This document shows, one piece after another, positions 28,147 to 36,469 of a stretch of DNA of 64,000 nt. Positions within the stretch are counted from its first letter, which is position 1, and each line of letters starts with the position of its first letter. Location: the NCBI GenBank assembly GCA_021513715.1, contig CP084167.1, positions 310,001 to 374,000 on the forward strand, written 5' to 3'. Source of the DNA: Candidatus Heimdallarchaeum endolithica. GTDB lineage: Archaea > Asgardarchaeota > Heimdallarchaeia > Heimdallarchaeales > Heimdallarchaeaceae. The position numbers and the translations under genes are program-made. Below the pieces are notes generated by a model. The model ran no database searches. It saw only the letters and a list, made by a program, of their open reading frames with translations, and had not been told where the DNA came from.

Positions 28147-29202
28147 TTAGAATGGGATAAAAGTATCTTCTTCAGTTATAGATTTGATTAATTTAACAAC
28201 TAATTTTATGATATTTTTTACATCATCAAGTGAAATTACTTCAGAAGCTGTGTGCATATATCTGTTTGGAATGCCTACTAGTGCTGTTGCAGCACCAGAT
28301 AGTTGAATAGCGTTTGCATCTGTTCCTGTTCCTCTATTAGCAGCATGAGGTTGAATTGGAATCTCATTTTTCTCGGCTATTTCTATTATTCTTTTAACTA
28401 ATACAGGATTAAGATTTGGTCCAATAGAGATAATAGGTCCATCACCAAGCTTAACTTCTCCTACATCTTTTTTACTAATTTCAGGTGCATCAGAAGCAAA
28501 ACCTACATCAAAGGCTATTCCTACTTCAGGAGAGATTCGCTTTGCTGCTACAGTGGCTCCTCGCAAACCAATTTCTTCTTGGACAGTTGAAACTCCATAT
28601 ACTCCTGCATAGAAGTTTTTATCTTTTGCTAGTTCTTTCATAATCTCTGCAACAATAAATGCACCTATTGAGTCATCAAATCCAGAAGAAACAGCATAAT
28701 TGTGTTCGCCCAATCTATCATATCCATAGTCAAAAACAGCAAAATCACCCACTTGAATTTTAGATGAAGCTTCTTCTTTATCTTTACAACCAATATCAAT
28801 AAAGAGTTTCTCCATTTCAGGAGCTTTTTTCCTTTCATCAGGTTTCATCAAGTGAATAGCTTTCTTACCTATTACTCCTAAAAATGTTCCTCCTTTTCCT
28901 ATAACTTTAACTCTCTTTCCAGGCAAAGTTGAAGTATCAAAACCACCTAAAGGTTTAAACCACAAATAGCCATCATCATCGATGTAGCTAATTTGGAAAC
29001 CGATTTGATCTATATGCCCTGCTAACATAACTTTGAACGAACTTTCTGGATTGATAACAGCATAAAGATTCCCTACTCTATCTGCATAAATTTCGTCTAC
29101 ATCTTTTTCAAGATATTCTTTTATTATCTGCTGAGCTCCAAACTCATATCCTGTAGCTCTTGGTGTTGTAACAAGTTTTTTCAAAAATTCCTCGTTAACC
29201 AT
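28147..29202 (-). CDS. M42 family metallo-aminopeptidase (TET-type)
   Basis: 351 residues, typical for archaeal TET aminopeptidases or endoglucanase-M-like peptidases. Dimetal ligands and catalytic residues are in order: His in LAGHIDQIGF, Asp in GFDDSIGAF, EE in VQEEIGLRG, Asp in IAFDVGFA and His in RYMHTASEV. The family forms hollow dodecamers that trim peptides made by the proteasome. Peptide specificity (acidic, basic or neutral) cannot be fixed by eye. Convergent with nadC, with an 11-bp gap. Confidence 0.92.
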   Translation of the reverse strand: MVNEEFLKKLVTTPRATGYEFGAQQIIKEYLEKDVDEIYADRVGNLYAVINPESSFKVMLAGHIDQIGFQISYIDDDGYLWFKPLGGFDTSTLPGKRVKVIGKGGTFLGVIGKKAIHLMKPDERKKAPEMEKLFIDIGCKDKEEASSKIQVGDFAVFDYGYDRLGEHNYAVSSGFDDSIGAFIVAEIMKELAKDKNFYAGVYGVSTVQEEIGLRGATVAAKRISPEVGIAFDVGFASDAPEISKKDVGEVKLGDGPIISIGPNLNPVLVKRIIEIAEKNEIPIQPHAANRGTGTDANAIQLSGAATALVGIPNRYMHTASEVISLDDVKNIIKLVVKLIKSITEEDTFIPF

Positions 29203-29377
29203 TTTTTATCTACCTAAAAATATTCTTTTCAATTTTATTTTTAACGTTTTGCTATAGACAATTAAAAAAAAGAATCAAAGATTATAATTTCTTTCAATAT
29301 TGAAATTAATAGAAAGTATATAAGAATCAAATAGAAAAAGAAAACTATTTAATAATGAAAAAATCAGAAGGCTTAGG

Positions 29378-29677
29378 ATGGCAGAGGGTATAAATGAAAA
29401 AGAAAAGGTTGAGGACATAAGACAAAGCAAAAAATACATAAAAATAACTTTGATTAGAAAAATCCTTTTCTCAACAAGTATTCTTACAATATGGGCTGTA
29501 TCAGCTATTTTCAACATTATTGATTTAAAAAATGGAATAGGATATTTTCAATCACCTTGGACTTATCTCACTTTACTAATTACGATTCTATTAATATTGA
29601 CAGTAATCATTCCATTAAGAAGGAATATAAAAAAAGATATTGAACAACTAAAAAGAGAAAAAGAAGAAGTAAAATAG
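29378..29677 (+). CDS. Small two-helix membrane protein
   Basis: 99 residues. A charged N-terminus, a membrane helix (ILFSTSILTIWAVSAIFNII, about 29-48), a short loop, a second helix (YLTLLITILLILTVIIPL, about 62-79) and a Lys/Glu-rich tail. Not recognised. A TATA-like CTATTTAATA at 29345-29354 ends 24 nt before the ATG, so the message would be nearly leaderless, which supports a real gene. It sits between the divergent aminopeptidase gene and the convergent nadX. Confidence 0.6.
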   Translation: MAEGINEKEKVEDIRQSKKYIKITLIRKILFSTSILTIWAVSAIFNIIDLKNGIGYFQSPWTYLTLLITILLILTVIIPLRRNIKKDIEQLKREKEEVK

Positions 29678-29689
29678 AATTAACAATTT

Positions 29690-30481
29690 TTAATCTTGTA
29701 TTTTTCTTAAAAATGAGATAAGGGAAAGAGCAGCCAACCATGATGTTTTTGGGTTTGTTGGTGAAGGCTTATTTTTAAATACAAACTCATATGAACCAAC
29801 TTTTGATTCTATTAAAATTCTATGAATATTCTGTTTAATTGTAGGATCTGAAAGTATTCTTACTCTTGTTTCTTCTCTTCCTAGTGTGGCTAATGAGAGC
29901 CTAGCTGCCACGTTAATACTTCGTGGAAATTGTTTTGCAGCTTCTTTTGCATTTCCCTCAAAAATTATTGTTTCTTTATTTTCATTTAAATGTATGTTAT
30001 TTTTTAAAACATAGGCATTTTTTTCAAAAACATGATACGGTTTTCTTGTTTCTAATACAACTGTGTTTAACCCTTCCAAAGCAATAGCACTGATACTATC
30101 AAATCCTCCTATTGCTCCAGAAGGAAGCAAAATAAATTTTTTCTTTTCTGCATTCAAATTTTGATATTTTAAGTAAAGAGATTCATTTGTAACAAATGCT
30201 CCAATACTCATGGGAATAAAATAGATATTATTTTCTAGTACTTTATCAAATATCTTTTCAACAACAGATTGAACTGCGCATTCGATTACAACATCACAGT
30301 CATAAAAATCACTTAGATTCCTCATTACCCTTACATTTTTTAATCGAGTTTGAACTTTTTCTATCGCTTTTTCATCAATATCGTAAATTGCTTGGATTTG
30401 ATAGCCTATTTTTTGACTGTTTATTGCATCAATTACAGTTTGTCCAATAAAACCAAGACCTATTATTGCTAGCTTCTTCAT
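29690..30481 (-). CDS. nadX: L-aspartate dehydrogenase
   Basis: 263 residues, normal for the family. NAD(P)-dependent oxidation of aspartate to iminoaspartate, the substrate of quinolinate synthase. Rossmann motif GLGFIG (8-13) at the N-terminus, then VVIECAVQ, LLPSGAIGGFDSI and the family segment KQFPRSINVAARLSLA. It replaces NadB (aspartate oxidase) as the first step and so completes the route with the nearby nadA and nadC. Its start overlaps the last 4 nt of the membrane kinase gene (ATGA), so the two are co-translated, which is an odd pairing. Confidence 0.92.
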   Translation of the reverse strand: MKKLAIIGLGFIGQTVIDAINSQKIGYQIQAIYDIDEKAIEKVQTRLKNVRVMRNLSDFYDCDVVIECAVQSVVEKIFDKVLENNIYFIPMSIGAFVTNESLYLKYQNLNAEKKKFILLPSGAIGGFDSISAIALEGLNTVVLETRKPYHVFEKNAYVLKNNIHLNENKETIIFEGNAKEAAKQFPRSINVAARLSLATLGREETRVRILSDPTIKQNIHRILIESKVGSYEFVFKNKPSPTNPKTSWLAALSLISFLRKIQD

Positions 30482-32985
30482 AGATTCAATATCTTTTTAG
30501 GTATTTTAAGAATTAGCTTTGAACCCTCTCCTAGTTTACCTTCAACTCTATCTGTAATTACTATACTTCCACCTGATCTTTTAACTATCATATATGCAGT
30601 AATCAAGTTGAAATCAGAGAGTCTTCGCCCAGTAGACAACTCTTCTTGTATCTGTGTTTTTCTGCTATGGCTTAGTCCCTTTCCTTTTCCTTCGATGTCT
30701 ATTTCCACATAATTATCTTTCATAACAGCACATATTCGAATAACTACTTTCTTGGTTTGGGATTGCTTTATAAAAAACTCAAATACATTTTCTAGTAAGT
30801 CAACAAAATAATTACAGGCATATATAGAAAAATCATCTTCAAAAAGTTGAATAAAATCGATTGTAAATTGAGGATAAAAGATTTTCATGTTTTCTAGAGC
30901 TTTTTTGATTTGCTGTTTTAAGTTAACCTTTGAATAACTTAACTTTTTAGTACTTAAAGAGCGGAGAACAATAATTCGATCTCTTAATCGCTCAGTTTTT
31001 TCCAATACTCTTCCTATTTTTTCAAGAACTGATGACATCTCTTCTACTTCAGAGTTTACTGAAACCAGTTCTAAATAACCATTTAAAGCATGTAGATAAT
31101 TTCCTATATCATGAATAAACAAGTCAAGAGCAAGGTTTGCTAAAATTGTTGATTGTTTTTCTTTCTCCATAGAATCATTCAATTTGATAGCCATCTCTTC
31201 AAATAAGAAAAATACTTCTGTAATTTCATTCAATTTTTCTCTATTAAAATCAAAAGAAACACTATAATCTCCACTAGAAACGCGATAAATCGCTTTTCTA
31301 AGTTTAGTTAGATTTTTAGTATAGTTTCTAGTTAAAAATATCTCAACACCTCCAACAATAGATAAAATAACAAAAGAAGTAACTAAAAGCATTACTTCAA
31401 CATTTTTGAAATTCTTTTCCATTTCATTAGTTAAAGGTTGTATTTCCTCTAAAATCAAATCAACAGGAGAAAAATGAATCATCCACCAATTTGGAGAAAC
31501 AAGTTTTCTATAAAAAACTAAATAAGAAGTATCGTTGAAAGTTAATTCTATATGAGATATTTTACCTTCTTTAGCTTCAATAAAAGAATTAGAAATAGCA
31601 CTATTATTTAATTTAAAAATGTTTGAGATTGGATAGGGTTTTAAAATAGATACATCTTCTTTTTCAAAGTATTCTGGTGAATATAGAATATTTCCTGAAT
31701 TATCAACTAACCAATTAAAATCTTCTTGAGTAATTCTAAGTTCTAAAGCATTTTTAAGAAAATCTAAATTAAAATCTTGAACTAAGAGACCTTGATAATC
31801 AGTAGAATTATAAATTGCTTGCCCTAAACTAATGAACAAATTTTTTAGTACATAATCAACACCCAAACTAGAAAAATGTGCTTTTATACCCTTAACTGTT
31901 TCATTATTCTCTTGAGCTAATATCTCATTATACCATGGTCTTTTTAACCAATTATACTCAATTGAAAGAGCTAAAATATGTTCAGAATCAAAGAAATTGG
32001 GATAAAAAGGATAAACAATAAAATAGTTTGGTGTTGCATAATATACCCACTGTAAGAAAGATTGACGTAAAGAGGGAAAATGTTGATAGATATATTTGGG
32101 ACGTAAATCTATAAAACCATTTAAAGTACCATTAATATTTCCTTTTAGTAAACCTTTATACTGACCAATAAAATTTCCACTAACACAACCTTCAATCCTT
32201 GAAAGCTCTGATTCTCGTATTAATGTAATATTAGATTCTTGATATGAATTTAAAACATAATATTGTTTGAAAAAACTAAATTCAGAGAAGTTCATCTTAG
32301 ATTTTATTACTTGAGGAATTATGTTTGGGTCGTCATTCCATGATTCAAGAAGAGTAACGTTAAAAAATTTGTGAAAATAACTTTGATAAACATCAGAAAT
32401 ATTAATAGAGAACATTTCAGAATTATTATTGTAATAATAAAGAAAGAGGGAGGAGTCTGTAGCAAGTTCTCCAGTCAATGAAGCATTTATTTGTGCAGTA
32501 ATAATTCCTTGTAAAAAAATTTCATCTTTAATATCACCAAAAACAACTAAACCAGGAGTATCCAGAATGTTTGTACCATCATTAAAAAAATCAAAGTAAC
32601 CTATTTTCTCTTCCCGCCTTACAGTAGCATTGACTGTCCCATCAAAGTATAACGTCTCATCACTATTCGTAAGCTCTAGATGGTTTTTTTCATAAAGACC
32701 AGTAGTTTCATTAGAGTACAACTGATGCGAAATAAAGTTTGCAGTGTTATTAAGCGAAACAATATATCCCTCAAAGAGTGAATCAATTGATGATGCAAAT
32801 TGATAACTGGAAAGTTCCATACTTTCAATTTTTGTTTCCAGATATTTATCAAAAGTAGATTGGGTCAAATCTTGTATTCTTGTTTCTAAAATTAAAGTAT
32901 TTGAACCCATTATAATGAAAAGAGAAAATGACACAGTCAAGATTGTTGACAGTACCCATTGTCTCGCCAACTTAACTTTTCTCAC
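30478..32985 (-). CDS. Membrane sensor histidine kinase with large extracellular domain
   Basis: 835 residues. First membrane helix about 13-33, an extracellular sensor domain of nearly 490 residues (likely Cache-like, ending SYLVFYRKL and NWWMIHFSP), second helix about 531-548, a HAMP-like linker, then the dimerisation helix FIHDIGNYLHALNGYLEL (candidate phospho-His near 627), and an HATPase domain. The ATP site is unusual: the N box reads ENVFEFF, and the G1 box reads EGKGKGLS where DxGxG is expected, so kinase activity may be weak. GEGSKLIL is the last conserved loop. No response regulator is adjacent; the nearest are at 39618 and 46246. Its stop overlaps nadX. Confidence 0.85.
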   Translation of the reverse strand: MRKVKLARQWVLSTILTVSFSLFIIMGSNTLILETRIQDLTQSTFDKYLETKIESMELSSYQFASSIDSLFEGYIVSLNNTANFISHQLYSNETTGLYEKNHLELTNSDETLYFDGTVNATVRREEKIGYFDFFNDGTNILDTPGLVVFGDIKDEIFLQGIITAQINASLTGELATDSSLFLYYYNNNSEMFSINISDVYQSYFHKFFNVTLLESWNDDPNIIPQVIKSKMNFSEFSFFKQYYVLNSYQESNITLIRESELSRIEGCVSGNFIGQYKGLLKGNINGTLNGFIDLRPKYIYQHFPSLRQSFLQWVYYATPNYFIVYPFYPNFFDSEHILALSIEYNWLKRPWYNEILAQENNETVKGIKAHFSSLGVDYVLKNLFISLGQAIYNSTDYQGLLVQDFNLDFLKNALELRITQEDFNWLVDNSGNILYSPEYFEKEDVSILKPYPISNIFKLNNSAISNSFIEAKEGKISHIELTFNDTSYLVFYRKLVSPNWWMIHFSPVDLILEEIQPLTNEMEKNFKNVEVMLLVTSFVILSIVGGVEIFLTRNYTKNLTKLRKAIYRVSSGDYSVSFDFNREKLNEITEVFFLFEEMAIKLNDSMEKEKQSTILANLALDLFIHDIGNYLHALNGYLELVSVNSEVEEMSSVLEKIGRVLEKTERLRDRIIVLRSLSTKKLSYSKVNLKQQIKKALENMKIFYPQFTIDFIQLFEDDFSIYACNYFVDLLENVFEFFIKQSQTKKVVIRICAVMKDNYVEIDIEGKGKGLSHSRKTQIQEELSTGRRLSDFNLITAYMIVKRSGGSIVITDRVEGKLGEGSKLILKIPKKILNL

Positions 32986-33167
32986 AAACTATCCTCCAAT
33001 AACCTCTTAATAACATTATTCATTTTTTATTTTTATATTTAATTGTAGACAGTTATTGTAAAATTAAATGAATAAGATATTGATAATTGAGAATAGATTA
33101 AAAAAAAACAATTGTTATTAATAAATTAAAAATCTTCATATATAAAAAAGAAAAACAATAAAAGAGT

Positions 33168-33479
33168 TCAGTTATTTTCTTCTTTTTCCTGCTTTTTCTT
33201 TGCTTTAAAGGCTTCATATTGTTCTTTCATATCTTCTATTGCTTTCATTTCAAAAGTCCCATATTCCTCAAGTATTTTAAAGAGATCTTCAGGTTGATCT
33301 GTATGAAAATGAACTTTAATATGTCCAGGCATCCCAATTACTAAAAGGCAATCACCAACACATTCATTCATTATTCTGTCTCTTATCACATTTTTATCTT
33401 TTCTTGAGAGATTTTCCCCTTTTATCATACATTGCACATCATATCTGAAATTCACAGCTTCATGTTCATCGTCAAACAT
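33168..33479 (-). CDS. Lone FakA-C / DegV-associated-like domain protein
   Basis: 103 residues from the ATG at 33479. The longer reading from 33488 uses a GTG that is actually part of the AGGTGA ribosome site, so the later start is preferred. The order FRYDVQCMIKGENL, VGDCLLVIGMPGHIKVHFHTD and AIEDMKEQYEAF resembles the C-terminal domain of the fatty acid kinase FakA (DhaK-related YloV), which in bacteria is attached to a kinase domain and works with DegV lipid carriers. Here the domain stands alone. The tail is Lys/Glu-rich. It may be a lipid or acyl-phosphate-related adaptor; partner unknown. It follows the DUF47 gene by 85 bp. Confidence 0.7.
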   Translation of the reverse strand: MFDDEHEAVNFRYDVQCMIKGENLSRKDKNVIRDRIMNECVGDCLLVIGMPGHIKVHFHTDQPEDLFKILEEYGTFEMKAIEDMKEQYEAFKAKKKQEKEENN

Positions 33480-33573
33480 AAATTTCACCTACTCATATTC
33501 AAAAATAAATAATCAGATTTAAATATTGTTTATTGGAAAATAGAAGAACTAGAACAAAAGAAAAGAATAATTT

Positions 33574-34242
33574 CTAAAGAACGGCTATGCTTCTTATTAA
33601 ATCTGCACAATCTTCTAAAAGGTCGGACACTTCTTCAATATCTCTAATAGCATGGTCTAGAATTATCAGAGCACCTGCAGGAACACTTTCTGTAGAGTAG
33701 GCTATTTCATATTTCATTCGCTTATACAGTTTATCTATTTCAGATTCCATCAAGTCTACTTCAGTTATTTTATTTTTCAGTTCTTCTTTAGAAAGTTTGA
33801 ACATGTTATCAAATGCTTCAAAAAAGCTAACTGATTCTTTAGTTAACTTGTCAAATATTTCTTTGATAACTTTATTAATAGTTTCAGGGTAAGTATGCTT
33901 AATTATGAGAAGTAAATTGTCACATCCTCTTTTTATTCCTCCAGCAGCTTTATCAGCTAAACGAATAAAATTTAGCAAATCTGTTCTTACATATTCTGGT
34001 GTTTCTCCTTCTGAAAGCATTTGAACAATTTCAGCTTCGATAGAATCTGCTGTTTTTTCTTCTTGATGTATTAAATCAAAAATGTGAGAAGCTGCAGACT
34101 CATCCTTTTTTAACCAAAATTGGAAGAAATCCATAGCTTTTAGAATTGTGTTATTTACGTGTACTAAGTGTTCTCGAATTCTATCTAAAATCCTTGATTC
34201 TCTTCTTCTACTTAACCAGCTTTTTAGTTCTTTTTGATTCAT
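33574..34242 (-). CDS. DUF47 / PhoU-like protein
   Basis: 222 residues from the ATG at 34242. An earlier ATG at 34251 lies inside the GAGG-containing leader. All-helical with the repeated PhoU/DUF47 acidic signature: HQEEKTADSIEAEI in the first half, EVDLMESEIDKLYKRM and HAIRDIEEVSDLLEDCADLI in the second. Such proteins bind metal clusters and usually sit next to Pit phosphate permeases or Pst importers. Here it is the last gene of the ABC importer operon (stop of the ATPase, one base, then this ATG), which hints at an oxyanion substrate or regulation of the importer. Confidence 0.85.
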   Translation of the reverse strand: MNQKELKSWLSRRRESRILDRIREHLVHVNNTILKAMDFFQFWLKKDESAASHIFDLIHQEEKTADSIEAEIVQMLSEGETPEYVRTDLLNFIRLADKAAGGIKRGCDNLLLIIKHTYPETINKVIKEIFDKLTKESVSFFEAFDNMFKLSKEELKNKITEVDLMESEIDKLYKRMKYEIAYSTESVPAGALIILDHAIRDIEEVSDLLEDCADLIRSIAVL

Positions 34243-34243
34243 C

Positions 34244-35362
34244 TTATTCATCCTCTATACTTTTTTCACTATTTATTAGTTTTTCATTTTTTAATTCAAA
34301 AATTCTGAAATCATCTTTATCCATACCAACCACAATCTCAGAATTTGGAGAAGTTGGAACATTTTTCTTTCCAATCAATTCATAGGCTTTTAGCTTCATT
34401 CCAGAAATATCAAGAATTAATTCAAAAAATTCACCTATTAATTTAGCTTGAATTAATTTACCAGGAATGATATTATCATAATTTAAATTACTTGATTCTT
34501 CTTTGTTATATACATCTATAAGCTCTAAAGGGACTAAAGCTACAACATTTGTTCCAGAAGAAAAATCTGTTTGGACTCTTAATTTTAGGTTGTTCTCTGT
34601 TAAAAGATATTTTTCTTCATTTTCAACTACTATTTTTCCTTTAAATGAAACATTTTCTCCAAGAAAATCTGCAACGTAAATAGAATAAGGATTATTATAT
34701 ATTTCTTCTGGTGTTCCTTCTTGAACTATTTGTCCATCTTTAAAAATGAGAATACGGTCTGCAACTCTCATTGCTTCATGAGTATCGTGTGTTGCATGAA
34801 TACATGTTAAACCAAGATCTTTAACTAACTTTCTGAGTTCTACTTGAAGAATATCTCTTATTTTTGCATCTAGAGCTCTTAAAGGATCATCCATTATCAA
34901 CAATTTTGCATTTGAAACAATTGCACGAGCTAGCGCTACACGTTGTTTTTGTCCCCCACTAATTTCATCAGGATAATTTTTCTCTTTCCCTTTAATATTT
35001 AATAGGTTCAGCAGTTCATATGCTACCTTTCTTGAGACTGAAAGATCTAAATTTTTTACAATTGGTCCAAATAGGATATTTTTCTCTACACTCATTCTTG
35101 GAAACAGGTTATATTCTTCAAATACAAAACCTATTTGTCTATCTTCAGCAGGAATATTTGTAACATCGACATCATCAAAAAAAACTTTTCCAGAAGAGGG
35201 AGAGATTAAACCAGCGAGAATGTACATAGTTGTAGTTTTCCCAGCTCCAGTTGGTCCTAAAATAGCAACATATTCTCCATCCTTTATAGATAAAGATAGA
35301 TCTTTTATTCCAACAACTTTTCCGTAATTTTTAGAGACTTTCTCCATTCGCACTGAAACCAT
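34244..35362 (-). CDS. ABC importer ATPase, degenerate Walker B/Q-loop side
   Basis: 372 residues: an ABC domain (1-235) and a C-terminal TOBE-like regulatory part. Walker A GPTGAGKTT and signature ISGGQKQR are canonical, but the Q-loop reads FVFEEYNLF (Glu for Gln) and Walker B reads LLIMDDPLRALD (Asp for the catalytic Glu). The H-loop ATHDTHEA is kept. It overlaps nothing upstream; 3 bp separate it from the second ATPase. Together they should form a heterodimer under the fused permease, each supplying half of both ATP sites. Substrate not known. Confidence 0.88.
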   Translation of the reverse strand: MVSVRMEKVSKNYGKVVGIKDLSLSIKDGEYVAILGPTGAGKTTTMYILAGLISPSSGKVFFDDVDVTNIPAEDRQIGFVFEEYNLFPRMSVEKNILFGPIVKNLDLSVSRKVAYELLNLLNIKGKEKNYPDEISGGQKQRVALARAIVSNAKLLIMDDPLRALDAKIRDILQVELRKLVKDLGLTCIHATHDTHEAMRVADRILIFKDGQIVQEGTPEEIYNNPYSIYVADFLGENVSFKGKIVVENEEKYLLTENNLKLRVQTDFSSGTNVVALVPLELIDVYNKEESSNLNYDNIIPGKLIQAKLIGEFFELILDISGMKLKAYELIGKKNVPTSPNSEIVVGMDKDDFRIFELKNEKLINSEKSIEDE

Positions 35363-35365
35363 ATT

Positions 35366-36466
35366 TTACATCTCCAACGATTTTTGAATTCCCTCTTTTG
35401 GAAACTCAAAGCATCTAGTTCTACTAGGGTCAATAATTACATGAACTGTTTCGTTTTCTTTGAACTTTATAGGGCTTTTAGCATGAATCTTTGCTTCAAT
35501 TATCTGTTGATTTTTCAACAATACTTTGACTCTTCTAAACAATCCTAAAAATTTGTCACTAATTATTTTTCCAGTTAAGAAGTTCTCATTATTTTTATTT
35601 GGTTTTTTAACATCAAAGAACTCTCTTCTTATAGCTATAACCACTCGTTCTCCCTTACTTATTCCAGCATTCTGAACATAAACGCTTTCTAAACCCACTC
35701 TCACTTTTGAAAAACGAGTAGAATCATCAAGAATATATCCTTCAATGAAATCACTTTCACCCACAAAAAATGAAGTAAATAAATTTGTTGGTGAAAATAT
35801 TAAATCTTCAGGAGTTCCCATCTGAATTAATTGACCTTTATTTAGCACAATTACTTTGTCGCTAATTGAAAGAGCTTCTGCTTGATCATGTGTGACATGT
35901 ATTGCTGTAAGACCTTGTTTTTTAACAAAATCACGTAAGAAAAATTGAAATTCTTCTCTTATTTTCTGGTCTAAAGCTCCTAAAGGTTCATCTAAGAGAA
36001 GTATTTTTGCTTCAGCAGCTATTACTCTCGCTAACGAAACTTTTTGTAATTCAGGAGCAGATAATTCAGAAGGAAAAGATTCAGCTCTTTTTTTCATTTG
36101 AACAGAAGAAAGAGAATGCTCTACTAGTTCTTCTATCTCGCTTTTTCTTTTTCCTTTTACAGTTGGCCCATAAGCAATATTTTCCCACACATTCATATGT
36201 GGAAAAATAGCAAAATGTTGGAAAACAAAGCCCAAGTTCCTTTTTTGAATTGGAAGCTTTTCTACTTCTTCATTGTCAAAGAAAATTTTTCCTCTAGTTG
36301 GTAAAACAGTTCCTGCGAGAAGCCTAAGAGTAGTGGTTTTTCCACAACCAGAAGGGCCGATGAGTGAAACATACTCTCCATCTTCTATAATAAATGATAA
36401 ATCTTTAACTGCTTCTACTTTCTTTCCAAAAATTTTAGTTACATGTTTAAATTGTATTTCTGTCAT
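35366..36466 (-). CDS. ABC importer ATPase, degenerate signature side
   Basis: 366 residues. Walker A GPSGCGKTTT, Q-loop FVFQHFAIF, Walker B LLLDEPLGALD and H-loop VTHDQAEA are all canonical, but the LSGGQ signature reads LSAPELQKVS. A C-terminal TOBE-like domain follows (residues about 240-366). Paired with the ATPase at 34244, its intact Walker motifs meet the intact signature of the partner, while its broken signature meets the altered Walker B of the partner. It follows the permease gene by 3 bp. Confidence 0.88.
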   Translation of the reverse strand: MTEIQFKHVTKIFGKKVEAVKDLSFIIEDGEYVSLIGPSGCGKTTTLRLLAGTVLPTRGKIFFDNEEVEKLPIQKRNLGFVFQHFAIFPHMNVWENIAYGPTVKGKRKSEIEELVEHSLSSVQMKKRAESFPSELSAPELQKVSLARVIAAEAKILLLDEPLGALDQKIREEFQFFLRDFVKKQGLTAIHVTHDQAEALSISDKVIVLNKGQLIQMGTPEDLIFSPTNLFTSFFVGESDFIEGYILDDSTRFSKVRVGLESVYVQNAGISKGERVVIAIRREFFDVKKPNKNNENFLTGKIISDKFLGLFRRVKVLLKNQQIIEAKIHAKSPIKFKENETVHVIIDPSRTRCFEFPKEGIQKSLEM

Positions 36467-36469
36467 TTA

